Shown here piece after piece: positions 48,601 through 61,033 of a DNA stretch of 64,000 bases (positions are counted from its first letter, which is position 1; each line of letters opens with the position of its first letter). This DNA comes from Simmondsia chinensis (Eukaryota; Streptophyta; Magnoliopsida; Caryophyllales; Simmondsiaceae). Under the pieces are notes generated by a model that searched no databases, was not told where the DNA came from, and was given only the letters and a program-made list of their open reading frames with translations. A program made the position numbers and the translations under genes. Where the stretch lies: NCBI GenBank assembly GCA_018398585.1, contig JAGTTD010000011.1, positions 17,723,346 through 17,787,345 of the forward strand, in the 5' to 3' direction.

Positions 48601-49618
48601 TATAGATTCCCTATTGAATACCTAATCCTTGTCACACTTCACCCCGCTACCCAGTGTACGTGGGATTTCAGTTATTCATTTAGACCTTACTTATAGTATA
48701 CCAAAGTAACTAATGCTTCATGCACAAGTCTAGAGTACCCTCAGGATTTAAATTCGTCGTTCAAACAGTGCAATGTAAATCACTCATCTCCGATACAGTC
48801 TAGAAATAAGTAACCCACATGGTCCAAATCAATGTGTCAATCTTATTAAATACACTAACCTAACACTTTTGGATATCCATCCGCATGACTAAGACAAGCC
48901 ATCTAAAGTGTCACATTATAGTCTTAACATACAAGTGGTCCAAACTTGTCTTTGACTATGGGTCTTTCAAACAACAATCCATACCATTTGTTCCAAGTCT
49001 ATCAGTGGCTTAGTCTCATAAACACTTAGAACAAACATGTAAATTGTAGTCTGAGGACTACACTCATCTTATGGATATCCCCCAAAAGAAAATCACATGT
49101 AGTATAAATGCTCACTTACACAAATTTAACCAGGAAACGACTGGGGCTTCAATTTTATTTATTAATTAAATAATATATCCATAATAAATCTAGATTTCAG
49201 GACATTATTCCTAACAATGTGGTGTACTTACAGAGCGTATTGTTTGCTCACCCAATTTATTTATTTTCCAGATTAGTAACTCATGACAAGTTACTGAAGG
49301 AAGAAATGATGAAGCAGCTTACTATATCGAGAATTAGTTTATTTCGCGTAGTTAAGTAGTAATGAATTTGTAGTAGCATATTATAGATTATCTGAGTTAT
49401 TGTAATTTTAAACTTCCGCACTACTAGTGTTCAATTATTAGTATTAATGTATTTGGGATTATGTTTTATATATGTTATGGGAACCTTTATGAAATTTTGA
49501 GGATTTATGATGGGAAATATTCGGGCTTTCGTACTATAATGAGGGGATTCATTATAGTACGGCCGTGTAGCACCCTTTGACTTAAGCCTATTCGGTAATA
49601 ACATTCGGGGCCGTTACA
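45652..49618 (+). mobile_element. Solo LTR C (1.7 kb without B), inserted in A
   Basis: Ends TGTAATACCC and GGGGCCGTTACA are of the TGTAA...TTACA type seen in chromovirus-like gypsy LTRs. The flanks TTGAT (45647-45651) and TTGAC (49619-49623) form a 5-bp TSD with one change; copy B shows the empty site (AAGATTGACAC). A GC-rich, CGGTACCG-rich stretch at 45840-46080 precedes a TATA box CTATAAATATCCC (46097) and a CT-rich leader with AAGGTAAGTA after it, so transcription would be rightwards. No coding domains. Confidence 0.75.
46958..49216 (-). mobile_element. Long LTR B (2.26 kb), inserted in C
   Basis: Plus-strand ends are TGTTGGGAAAAAC and TATTCCTAACA. The flanks are GTGTG (46953-46957) and ATGTG (49217-49221). 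On the minus strand it is collinear over its whole length with A, including the extra 230 bases after the internal CCCAACA and primer-site-like motif (47172-47186). No coding frame, so a solo long LTR or non-autonomous unit. Confidence 0.8.
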
Positions 49619-51237
49619 TTGACACAGTAAGTTGGACCATGTGGGTTACTTATTTCAGTGATTCACGTTGTATTTTTTGAGCGACAACTCTAAATCCTGA
49701 GGGTATTCTGGACTTGTGCATGGAGCGTTAGTTACTTTGGTATACAATAAGTAAGGTCTAAACGAATGACTGAAATCCCACATATATTGGGTAGTGGCGT
49801 GAAGTGCGACAAGGATTAGATGTTTAATAGGAAATCTACAGTCGCTTATGAGATACAGATGTCCCCTTAGTTGATTCGCAAATATTTTAATATTTCGAAA
49901 ACTTTAGCCAAAGTATTCCAAGTGTTTGACATTTGGAATTTAGACTGTGAATATATTCAAGTATAAATGAATTATTCAGTGAAGGGCGAGTCGGTAACTA
50001 ATGGAGAAGCTCTGGGAAGGATAATGGTAGTGGTTATATTTATCCTTTGCCATGGATATCTAGTGGAAGGGTTATTGTCATCAATACAGTCTATTAGGGA
50101 GATATCGAATAAATAATTTAAGTTTGGAATGCAATGAGATTTATTTAATGGAATTAAATCTCATTAAATGGTAATTAAATTATTTCATGAGATGATTAAT
50201 TTAACCCATTTGGAGCTAGATTTAAATTGTTCCTGAGGTCCCTGCGCAAGCCTCTATATTTATTGCCATCGAAAAAATAATAAAGAATTCATGAGATGAA
50301 TTATTTATCCATGAGATGAGTAAATTAATTTTGCCAAACATTATTCATGAGATGAAAAAAAGTTAAAAATTATAAAATAAAATAATTTTAAAAATTAAAA
50401 TTCATAAGATAAATTTTTACATGTGAAAAACAAAAAAAAGGGACGAAAATCGCACAAGGCTGGCGATCCATGTGCTTCGGATCTGACGAACCATGGCGCG
50501 ACACGTGTCGCGCGCTGGGACGCCCCATGGGGCCTATCCGCGTTCCCGCTCGGGGACAAATCAGAAGCTACCACGTGTCACGCTTAATACCAAAAGGCAC
50601 GATTTGGCCTGGGATCGAAATGACGCGTTTGGCTTCGATTTTGTTATGAAATGCTGAGTTTTGAATTACAATAGCGAATCCCACATCGAAAATCTGCTAT
50701 TTTTTCGCTCCGGTCATCTACTATAAATAGAGGCACCTATTTAATTAGTTTGGCATTCAATCAAAATAAATTATTTAGGGTTTCTGAAAATATTTTTGGA
50801 GACCTAATTGGAGAGAAAACTTTCCGCTGAAATTTTTCTTTCCTCGGTTTAATATTTTTCAGAGCCCACCCTCCTGGCAGTTTGAGGTCATTGCATAGAA
50901 GATCGTGGGGTCTCGATTTTCTTGGTATTCTTTATAATTGGAGCAATTCCAGGTATGTTCTTCTTTCCTTCTTCTTTTAGTTTTCGCTTTTCTATTTATT
51001 TATAATATTCGTTGTTGTGCCTGTTTAAGTTTATGTATTGTTATGAATGTATTAGAGTAAAAGCCTGCGGATATAAAGTAAGAATTTAGATCTGTTGATT
51101 TAAATTATGAATTTAAGCCAGTAGATTTAAAATTAGGAATTTTAAATCGTCCATAGGTTTAGAGTTATGAATTCTAAACCTGTTCCACTGTGTAAACTTT
51201 ATAAAACTAGGGAGAATTTTTGAAATTCATCCCAACA

Positions 51238-51252
51238 ACTGGTATTAGGGCA
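51238..51252 (+). other. Primer-site-like motif inside long LTR A
   Basis: ACTGGTATTAGGGCA, directly after an internal CCCAACA, resembles the initiator-Met primer site TGGTATCAGAGC. The same text is in B at 47172-47186 (minus). In a standard element this would be the start of the internal region. Confidence 0.5.
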
Positions 51253-51467
51253 AAGGGTTTATAGAGATAAATCTATTCCTGGGAACTCTCGCATGTGAGG
51301 TGTCATGAAGCGTGACTCTCTGACCGGGGGCTTAAGTAGAGAAAATAGTCTCCTACTCTAAGTGCTCTAATAGGTGCTTATTGTTGTGACCGTAGTTGAG
51401 AACTATGAACCCAATAGTCGGCATCAGAGTTTATTTTTCTAACAAAATTCATATCTTTTCCCAACAT

Positions 51468-51705
51468 CTACGTGCACTTCTGTAAAGGGCTGTGTGTCGA
51501 CACATAGGCCATGTGTGTTGACACACCTGTTCCCCTACGGTTCTGTTAGATTATGTGTCGACACACATGACCCATGTGTTGACACACACCCCTAACAAGC
51601 TTTAAACACTTAAACAAATATCGAGACAATCTCAAACACATCTAATACACATATTAAACAATATTTAACATATTATACTTCACATATTTTAAAAATACAT
51701 TAACA
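51468..51705 (-). repeat. copia-2 5' LTR, inner part
   Basis: Resumes with GTGCACTTCTGTAAAGGGC, keeps three or four GTGTCGACAC-type palindromes (51490-51585) and ends AAATACATTAACA. It is followed by the TSD TACCA. Confidence 0.88.
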
Positions 51706-51710
51706 TACCA

Positions 51711-53371
51711 TAGACAGAAGGAGAGAGACGGAGAATTTTGGTGTGTATCTTAACCAAGAAATGATGGCAATTATATAGGCATAAAGCCTTTTGTAATGGC
51801 TATGAATTAATGGAGGCAATTCAATGACACTAATCAATAGGCCCAATTCAATGTTCACAACGATTAAAAATGGTTATGAGTGGTCATATATAAAGAAATA
51901 TCGGGTTACCAATTTTTTTTGTGTGACAAACTTCCCACAATAAAATTAAAGCATACCCAACAATCGCCACCAGATTGAATTTTAGGGTTCAAAAAAAAAA
52001 AGAAAAAGAGAAAGAGAAACAACTGCACCAAAAGAAATCACATTTAATGATACTAATGTCTTTTGGACTTCAATTAATATTTAGTAAGTATGCATGTTCC
52101 ACAACCTAACAGGTTAAACTAATTCTTGAATCTGAAAAGTAATTATGAAGAACGTACATAGCCACTTCATGTAACTTCTGTATTGAGACATACTCTGTAG
52201 CTAGGACTCATAAAGCACCCTACAACAACTCAAAACCAAGGTCTCAAGAATGTTCTAGAAAGTAAATTCATACTCTCGATAGAAGATTACCAACACCTCC
52301 ACATTCCCGTAGGTGATTCCATCAAGTGTTCTATCCCAAACCAACATGGTAGGCTATGAACATCAATAAGAACATTAAGCTCATCCCTTAAGCCATAAAA
52401 GCAGCAATATCTCAATACGAGCTCTAGTGGCTAAATCTCATTTTCCCTAACCTTGACTTTATTTGACCCATTGGACAACGAGAATAACTCCCAAGATGAA
52501 TATACATTAAATTCAAGACACACAAATAGGCTTAAGCCTCATTCCCTACGTTGTATCACGTCTCACCTTCTTACAAGGCCCTTTAACATGCATCGCCTTC
52601 TTAAAAAGCCTTTATTTAGAGAATCTATCAAGTAGTCTCACTCCTAACTCGAGTGAGATCACATGCGTCTCTCAACACCACAGCTGAGGGCAACATGGCC
52701 TTCACTTGCCAAACCCATTAGGTGTGTAGTGCCAACACCATCCTTCATAGACTATGGGTAGGTCGAGAGCGACAAACTTAACCTTTATAAATTGCATTCA
52801 AGCATTGAATTAGAATAAACTAAGACTTACGGGTTGGACATCGCCAAAATCAAAATTAATTTTACCCCCACAATGAGACATCCGCAACAAGCACCTCCAC
52901 ATTAAGGCCTTTGCAATAAGCTGTTAACTAACCAGCTTCATATACCAATTGAACAACATTAAGCATAACATAACTGTGGAGCATATATTATGTCAATAGA
53001 ACCCAACTCCACTTCAGGTACACATATTGTACTTCGCCATATATATGATTAGCTGGCCAATATTTATATACTACAATGTATCACCTACCACTTAAAAGAT
53101 TTGGTGACTTAACACCTAAGGTGATAACAGTACAGTTATAATTCAACTGGATCAAAACCAGTTAGTTTATTAGACCACAATGCACACTATGTCTTTTCAA
53201 ATTTCAGAAAGAATACAAGGCGTTTCACATATCTGTATGGCTTTTGAACCCAAGCACCAACATCGTAATGCTACCCATTTTAACATCGGATAGGCACCCA
53301 AAGCGGCATTCACCGCTCTCTTATGTCACCTGCCAGTCCATGGCATGGAAATGCAAATTAAAAATAGTACT
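51711..53371. other. Spacer
   Basis: No gene or repeat that I can name. Short open frames (such as 52453-52635) show no family resemblance. Confidence 0.4.
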
Positions 53372-54104
53372 TGTAGATAAATAAATTTTGTCTCTTTGGG
53401 TCAATAAAAAAATTTAGTTGTTAATCGAACTCAATTTGACCCGAAAGACTAGAAGCCCTAAAGTGAATATCAAGTATAATTGGGCCGACAAGTCAAATCC
53501 AGGCCCATGAAGACCACTAGATCAATCTTAAAGCCTTTTGGGCCAGGCAAAGGATCAAGTCCAAAGTTGAAGTCTGAAATCAGCAACAGTCCAAATAAAA
53601 CACGTAAAACTTTTGGCCCCACACCAAGCCTAAGTTTTCATATTTCATGGGCCGAGCCCATGAGCTATTAGAGAAATACCCAAAAAAGCCTCTTTAGCTT
53701 TAGGTTGGTTTTCTCTGAAAATAAAGTACCCCCTACATCATTTGAAACGATGGAAAAACACAAAAAACTAGAAGACTTTAAAGGATTCTTGAATTCTCTC
53801 AACCAACACATTTTCTTTAAATTCGAGATCAAGCCTCGTGCCCTCTACCTTGAAGAAGAAATCCCTTGATTGAGACCAATCCCCGTTTGTCAAGTAATCC
53901 AGTTCATCATCGTGTTCAACGAAGAAAAGCTTAAGGACATTGAATCGTTGTTCAAAGAGAAAAGCTTAAGGACATTGAATCGGGGATTTTTGTACATTTG
54001 TACTTGTTATACATACACAAAGATTGTACCAATACTGTTCTGAAGAATACAAAGAAATTTATTCTATAGTGCAATTTTAGTTTTATTTGGATTTTGTGCC
54101 TACA
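53372..54104 (+). repeat. 5' LTR of a Tat-like Ty3/gypsy element
   Basis: Begins TGTAGATAAATAAATTTTGTC and ends TTTGTGCCTACA, 733 bp. The start is typical of plant Tat-lineage LTRs. It is followed at 54105 by AATTTGGCATATTCAGTGGG, which fits the usual AATTTGGCG...GTGGGG primer-site region. A 36-base direct repeat around AAAGCTTAAGGACATTGAAT lies at about 53914-53984. Confidence 0.7.
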
Positions 54105-54124
54105 AATTTGGCATATTCAGTGGG
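54105..54124 (+). other. Primer-binding-site region of the Tat-like element
   Basis: AATTTGGCATATTCAGTGGG follows the LTR without a gap. The pattern AATTTGGC....GTGGG is what plant Tat/Athila elements carry here. Confidence 0.5.
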
Positions 54125-54162
54125 ACATTCTTTACCTCTCATCTCTTTCTCCAAGAAATAGA

Positions 54163-56248
54163 ATGGCATTAAAGAAGAGTACATTTCAAAGTTCTAAGAA
54201 AGTTGAAGAATTAATAGCTCACAATTCTGCGTCTTCTACTCTTGAAGTTGGTAGCCTATGCGTTGGAGTCACAACAAGGAGCAAAGCTAAAGCTATTATG
54301 CTCTCCTCTCTTCCAAGGCACCTTCTGGTGGTTCAAGGGCTCGTCATGAGTGACTGCTTTTGGGTTCAAATGGGACCCAAAAATCCAAACTATTGGTGTG
54401 AGAAATATGTTCGCTTATATTAATCCAACATTCCATCCCCTTGGTGAGATGATAGAAAGAGATGATAGTGATGGTTCATTGCCTGCATTACCCCAAAGAA
54501 AATCCATTGAATCTACTTGGTCAATTGGTGTGCCCCGTAATGGTCACTAGCATTGTCCCCATGGAGGAGCAGCTAGCCAAGCTGCATGTAATGGTGGAAA
54601 ATCTCAGTAGGGTTGTAACTAAGAAAGATGAACAAATCCATGAGTAAAGCCTCCAAGTCATTTCTTTACACAACAAAATTTTTGAACGTGAGTCCAAGAA
54701 GGACATTAGAAAGACTATTAGTGATAAGGACGATTCTGGTTCTGATGAAGAAGAAGCATCTGCAAATCCTTACAAGGTTGTTGTTATCCTAAAACTTGCA
54801 TCAACAATGGAGTCTGCATTGCTGGCCACCTTATTGGTCTTACATATTTAAGAGTTGATTGCCAACACAGTCAAAGCTCCTAAAGGTGTATGGAAACCAT
54901 TGGCTACCATAAGCCATACACTCGAAGGATTAACAACTTCAGGATGCCTACCGGCGATCGGCCACTAAAACTCCAGCAGTTTAATGGGAAGGGTAACCCT
55001 CTCTAACACATCGCTCAGTTCGATGATACATGCAGTAACACCAGCAGTAACGGTGACCTACTGGTGAAGTAATTTGTGCATTTCCTCAAAGGTACCACTA
55101 TTAATTGGTGTGCTGATCTTGAGTCAGAATTTATTGATAGTTAAGAGCAAATGGAAAGTGAGTTCCTCAACAGGTTTTATAATAATCATCGCACTATCTC
55201 TATGGTTGAAAACTCACTGTGACACAATGGAAGGATGGACCAATGATTGACTACATTCAGCGTTGGCATGCTTTTGAGCTTGGATTGCAGGGATTGTCTT
55301 TTGGAAACTTCTGCAATTAAGATGCGCACTCAAGGTATAGAATTGTCCTACATCCCGCAAGCGCTAAAGCCTAAAACCTTTGAGGAGTTAGCAACTCGAG
55401 TGCATGACATTGAGGTAAACTCTACTAATCATGGTGATAAAGCCTCTTTGTTTTCTGACAATGAGAAGGAATGAAGAGAGGGAAAGAAAACTAAGAAGTC
55501 GACCAAGCCGACTTTGAAAGAGACTTTGGCTATAAACATAGCACCAGTCAAAACCTTTAGCAGGCTAAGAGGAGCTGAAGAGAAGAAGGTCGCTCTGCCA
55601 AGACCAGATGAAAAAAAAGAGACCAGCATTAAAACATTGTAGTAAAATGTGAACCCATTCCTTGACACTGACCTCCAAAGAAAGCTTGATGGTCTTCTCG
55701 AAATGCATCTTATCATCCTTCCTAAACCAAAATGTCCTGATGAAGTAGGATGGAGCTTTGACCCTAAGTACTATAGGAATCATCGTGTCGTCAGCCACCC
55801 AGTTGAAAAATGCATCACTTTGAAAGAATGCATCATGCAGTGGGTAAATGATGGGAAGATCATCTTGGAGTAAGAGGATGTAGCTCAAGCCAACCATGCT
55901 TTCACGGTTTTCAAATCCGTTCTAAGCCCAACATCATGACTACGTTCTAACCCTTCAACTGGCCACAAGCCCCATCTAAAGCAAAGTTTTCATGCCATTT
56001 AGTTTGGAAGTCTAGAGCCTATGATGATCCAAGCTTAGGAAGAGTTTTTGTGTTCAAAACAATTGAATGAGGCCAAAGGACATATTGAAGACGACGAAGA
56101 AGGTTGGACCTCTGTCACGAGGTACTCTCACCGTCTTCAGCCCCACAACTCAAAAAAAAAAAAAGAAAAAAAAAAAGAAAGAAAGAACCAAAAACCAAAG
56201 GCTAAGAAGCAAGTGGTAATTCCAATTGACCTCTTATTTATTTTATGA
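54163..56248 (+). pseudogene. Tat-like gypsy gag, inactivated
   Basis: The frame from the ATG at 54163 gives a basic, Ser-rich start. Further right, broken frames follow the plant gag-pol pattern in order: GDRPLKLQQFNGKGNP (about 54950); QFVHFLKGTTINWCADLESE (about 55075); EFLNRFYNNHRTISMVE (about 55165); LKPKTFEELATRVHDIE (about 55365). Then DLQRKLDGLLEMHLIILPKP (about 55670), HRVVSHPVEKCITLKECIMQ (about 55785) and a DDEEGWTSVTR segment with a Lys-rich tail (56090-56220). At least six stops or frame changes. No protease, RT or integrase follows, because the sequence passes into copy F at about 56250. Confidence 0.72.
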
Positions 56249-56249
56249 T

Positions 56250-57530
56250 TGATTATGTTTTACGAGTCAAATATACATGTCTAAAACATTTCATAAGATG
56301 GACGTAGTCCAAAAAGACATGTAAAGTTTGGTTTAAATGGTTAATGAGATTGAGCAATGGATAGACTTAAATCAAAAATTGTGATATGTTGTCAAAATAA
56401 GTTTATAGTTGATGATAAGTTTCAACAACTTATCTCTTAAGACTATAATATGATACTTTATATGACTAGCCTTGATCATATACATAACGATCCAAAGTAT
56501 CATGTTGGTGTTTGTCAATAAGATTGAAACACCGAGCTGGACCACTTGAATTATTTATTTATTAACTGCTATCAGAAAGTAATTCATTCTATTAAGACGA
56601 TGACTCTAAATACCGAGATTATCTTGGACTCATGCAAGTAGTGTTTTGTCACTTTAATGTACTAAAAAAATGAGGTCTCATTGAGTGGGCCAAAATCCTT
56701 CATATGTCAAATGATAGCATTAGGTGTAGTAGGAACAAAACATGCAATATAGAATCTATGGTCTCTTTTGAGATACAAATATCCTCTTAGTAGATTCAAA
56801 AATGCTGAAAATTCAGAATCTTTGGCCAAAGTATTCAAAGTGATTGTCACTGAAATTGATACGAAAAAATTATGTTTTCTTTACAAAATTTTTCAGAAAA
56901 AGGGTAAGTTGGGAACTTAAGGAAAAGAGGTAAGAAATATAACGATAGTAGTTTGTATTATTATTTCTTATGAATATCTCATAGAGGGGTCAGTCTCCCA
57001 TTTAATTATTGTATGAAAATTCTTAAGTGAATATGTTTAATTTTATATTGCAACAATATTTATTTAGTAGAATTAAATGATGTTAAATGGTAATCGATAT
57101 TGTCAAGTGTTGATAATTAGATTTGACCCATTTGAAGTTAAAATTAAATTGTCCCTAAGGTCCTTTTATAAGCCTCAACTTAAAGCACCATTTAAAAATA
57201 TTTAAATAAATTCATGAGATTGAATGAATTTCCTTATGATAAACAAATATTCATGACATGAATATATACATACGAGAAACTACGACGCTTTTAAAACAAA
57301 ACAAAAAAAGAAAATAGATAATGGGTTGCGCATACGTGGGGCCCAACGTTGGGCAAGAGCCCAACACAGGCTCCGCCCATACCCACTCGCGTGCAATGGT
57401 GCATGAGGGCGCGTAAATGTTAATGGTCCCCTGTTAGTTCACGACACGTTATTTCCCTCTGCTAGTAACGTAGTTGACACATTTCACTATGATGCGCTGA
57501 AAGTCAAATGCTGCAAGTCAATAACTTATT
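56250..57530 (+). mobile_element. Diverged long-LTR copy F
   Basis: Collinear with A and E over about 1 kb: CATTTCATAAGATGGACGTAG (near 56290), GATTGAGCAATGGATAGACTT, CTTTGGCCAAAGTATTC (56820), the TTTATTTAGTAGAATTAAATG block (57060), ATTTGACCCATTTGAAG (57120), AAATTGTCCCTAAGGTCC (57145) and the TTCATGAGATTGAATGAATT repeats (57210). Neither end can be fixed, and no TSD is visible. The GC-rich part at 57325-57420 corresponds to the GC-rich block of A and B. Confidence 0.55.
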
Positions 57531-58634
57531 GTACTTGTATGTATACACAAACACGTAATCTTTTGATTTTTGCAGATATTACAGAAATTTGTTTTTGCTA
57601 TATAAAAGGAGAATGCTCCATTATGAATATAATATCTAGGTTCGTTCCCGTGCAATACACGGATAGTATTTATTGGTCATTATATTTTATAACCGTAATT
57701 TTTTGCATTGAACTAACATCTTGTTTGATCAGCTGTCCATAATGTTGTTCAATTTATATAATTCTCATAGTAGTAACTGTAAAAGTTTTCAATAAAAAAT
57801 AAGACAAACTATATTTCCCATTTTAAGTCATTAACAGGGTCTTTATTTGTTCATTTTTCTTTTACGGATTAAATATAAAAAGTCTTAAATTAAAAATTTA
57901 TTATTATTATTATTTTTTTTTGTTATGTGAGGTTTACTTGATTTTCTTTTATGGACTAAATACAAAAAGTCTTAATTCGAAATAATTGGAGGTGTAACCG
58001 GTACCCTATTCTCAAATTACATAAGAGAAGTATTAAAATAATAATATCTTGCCCTAACATTTCCCTTATTATTTTTGGTTCTCGGGGGCCTTTTTTTTTT
58101 TAGAATCCTTTTTTTTTTTTGTAGGTTAAGTACAAAAAGTTTTAAATTGAAAATATGTTTTCCTTTTTAATTTTTGGAACTTTAATGGATTAAGTTTTTT
58201 CTTACCTTAGTTTTGCTGTATAATACGTAGATTTTATAAACCCAAGTCAAAATTATATACCTCACCGTGTTAAAATAAATCCTTTCTTGCAGTAGGCATG
58301 TGAAATGTCGCACTTAGTGGACTAAATATGAAAACTCTTTATTTTTTTTTTTGAGTTGTCGGAGGTCTAACCCGCGCCCAGTTCTTGGATTACATAAGAA
58401 AAGTCTTTAAATTAAAAATTTACTACTTTATGCACGAATATACGTTTGGCATAGTGCACTAGGGTTTTTATCAAAGTAACCCAACTATAACTTTTCTAAC
58501 CGAAAAATAATCAAACTCAAATAATTCGATTTTAAAAGATATTGAATTAGTGGTTCAGTGTGGCGCATGGTATAATACTCTGGTTTATTTTGGTAGAAAA
58601 GTTGGTGGTGCGTAATTTTTTGACTAAGAGATAT

Positions 58635-61033
58635 TAGGATGGCAATAGGCTCCACCTGATAGGAGCGGGTATAGATAACTGTTCTGTGAGCAAATTAAAG
58701 AGGTACGGGGTGTGTAATAGATGCCCGTGGGTAGGGGTACGGGTCAGTCACCGGCGGGGCGGGTACGGGTATGCACTTCATGCCCATGGCGGGTCATGGG
58801 CGGCGTACCGGAATAGGATTTGGGTGGCGGGTGCGATTATTTTTGTTGTGTAGTGCATAGATCTTATAAACTAAAGTCAACGGGGGGATACGGGTATAAG
58901 TGGGGACCCGTTCGCCACGCTCCATACCCGCTCCGCCGGCCTCATACCCATCATACCCGGCTCATTTTGTACATAGTTAACCTTGAAATTTAAAAAATAA
59001 GGGTTTAAATTCAATAATCCAAAATATTTATCAATGTTAAAAAAAATTGCTTTTAAAAATAGTATTAAACAAATAATATGAGCGGGTATAGATAATCATT
59101 TTGTACATACATTAGGGCTATAAAGTGGTTACGGGTATAGGATTTGGGTGGCGGGTACGGGTATGGAGAAGGCACCCCGCACCCGCCTCGGCCCATTGCC
59201 ATCCATTTGATACGTTGAGATATAGTTGTGAAACTTTTAGATTAATTGTTGTTGGGTATGCACTTCATACCGGTGGCGGGTAATGGGGCGGGTACGGGTA
59301 TAGGATTTGGGTGGCTGTTACGTTTAGTTTATTGTCTAATGCGTAGATCTTATAAATCAAATTGAAACTGGGCAGGCTCGGGTATAAGTGGGGAACGGCC
59401 CAGCCACGCTTCATACTTGCCCCGCCCCGCCCCGCCCCATACCCATCGTGATTGATTAATTTTGTACATAGTTAACCTTGAAATAAAAAAATATGTGTTT
59501 AAATTCAAGAATCGAAATTTAGAATTAAGTTTTAATGAATTAAGTTTTGTTGTATCTTAGTTTTATTATCGAATGCGTAGATCTTATAAACCAAAATCAA
59601 ACTTTACACACCTCATACCCACCATACGCGTTTTATATTGTACATAGTTAACCTTCAAATTAAGAAATAAATGTTTAAATTTAATAATCCAAAATTATTA
59701 TCAATGTCGTAAAAGAAATAATTTGTTTTTAAAAATAGTATTAAATAACTAATAGGAGCAGGTATAGATAATCGTTCTGTACGCATATTAAGGAAGCACA
59801 GGGCAGGTAATGGATATCCGCGGGTAATGAAGCGGGTAGGGGTACGGGCCTGTAACCGCCGGGGTGGGTAAGGATATGCACTCCATACTCATGGCCAGTA
59901 ATGGGCCGGGTACAGGTATAGGATTTGGGTGGCGAGTGCTTAGTTTTGTTACTTAGTGCGTAGATCTTATAAACCAAAGTCAAACGGGGCAGGTATGGAT
60001 ATAAGTGAGGACCCGCCCCACGACGCTTCATACCCGGCCCACCCGACTTCATACCCACCATATCCGGTTGATTTTGTGGCAATGAGGCGAGTGAAACCCT
60101 CTACTTGCGGGTAGGCGCCCCGTTTGGGACGGGTACAGGTATAAGTGGAGACCTGCCCTGCCTCGCTCCATACCCACTTCACCTCACCTCATACCTACCA
60201 TACGCGCTTTATTTTATACATAGTTAACTTCAAATTAAAAAAAAAATATGTATTTAAATTCAATAATCTAAATTATTTATCAATGTTATAAAAGAGATAA
60301 TTTGTTTTTAAAATAGTATTAAATAACTAATAGAAGTGGGTATAGATAATCTTATTGATCAATGGTTAAGAAAATAATTTGTTTTGTAAAGTAGTATTAA
60401 ATAACTAATATGAGCGGGTATAGATAATCGTTTTGTATGCACATTAGGGCAATGGGGCGGGTACGGGTATATGATTTGGGTGGCAGGTGCGGGTATGGAG
60501 GAGGCCCCCCGTACCCGCCCCACCCCACTCCACCCCACCCCACCCCACCCCACTACCCTCCCTTTGATACGTTGAGACATAGCTGGGTTACTTTTAGATT
60601 AATTATTGTTGGGTATCCACTTCATACTCGTGACGGATAATGGGGTGGGTATGGGTATAGGATTTGGTTAGTGAGTACCGTTAGTTCTGTTGTTTAATGC
60701 TTAGATCTTCTAAACCAAAGTTAAACAGGGCGGGCTCGGGTATAAGTGGGGACCTGCCCAGCCATGCTCCATACCCGCCTCGGCCCACCCCATACCCACC
60801 AATAGTTCATTTTGTATATAGTTAACCCTGAAGTTAAAAAATATGTCTTTAAATTCAATAATCCAAATTATTTATAAATGTTATAAAAAAAAATAATTCG
60901 TTTTTAAAAAGAGTATTAAATAACTAATATGAGCAGGTATAAATAATTATTTTGTACGCACATTAGGGTAATGGGGCGGGTATACGGGTATGGAAGAGGC
61001 ACGCTGTACCCGCCCGTTCCATTGCCATCCCTT
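58635..61033. mobile_element. hAT-like non-autonomous element, tandemly expanded
   Basis: The left end TAGGATGGCAATAGG and the right end CCATTGCCATCCCTT match the TAGGGATGGCAA type inverted termini of plant hAT MITEs. The interior is GC-rich (GCGGGTACGGGTATAGG, TTTGGGTGGCGGGT, CATACCCGCC) alternating with AT-rich ATTAAATAACTAATATGAGC blocks. That AT block recurs at about 59079, 59739, 60323, 60392 and 60917. The right-end text GATACGTTGAGA.ATAG, which belongs to the Helitron flank, recurs at 59205, 60560 and 61033, so expansion involved both. No coding. Confidence 0.6.
59420..59438 (-). other. Potential G-quadruplex motif
   Basis: The minus strand has four runs of GGGG separated by single C. 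A similar, longer run of CCCCA blocks lies at 60518-60552. Confidence 0.6.

Larger units (their letters stand above)
45128..51467 (+). mobile_element. Long LTR A (2.37 kb without its own insertions), inside the copia-2 LTR
   Basis: It starts TGTTAGGAACAGTG and ends TTTTCCCAACA, flanked by TCTCC (45123-45127) and TCTAC (51468-51472). Removing it rejoins the copia LTR exactly as in the left copy (TTCTCC-GTG-CTTCTG). No protein domains. It is interrupted at 45651/49619 by C. It is collinear with B (minus strand) and E. An internal CCCAACA followed by ACTGGTATTAGGGCA lies about 230 bases before the right end. Confidence 0.82.
39400..51705 (-). mobile_element. Ty1/copia retrotransposon copia-2 with nested insertions
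   Basis: Same family as copia-1. The outer ends TGTTAGAACAAATCTG (39400) and AAATACATTAACA (51705) are flanked by TACCA on both sides (39395-39399 and 51706-51710), a perfect 5-bp TSD. The right, 5' LTR is split at 45127/51468 by the long LTR A, which itself holds C and B. Without these, the element is close to 6 kb. Coding on the minus strand, inactive. Confidence 0.92.
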
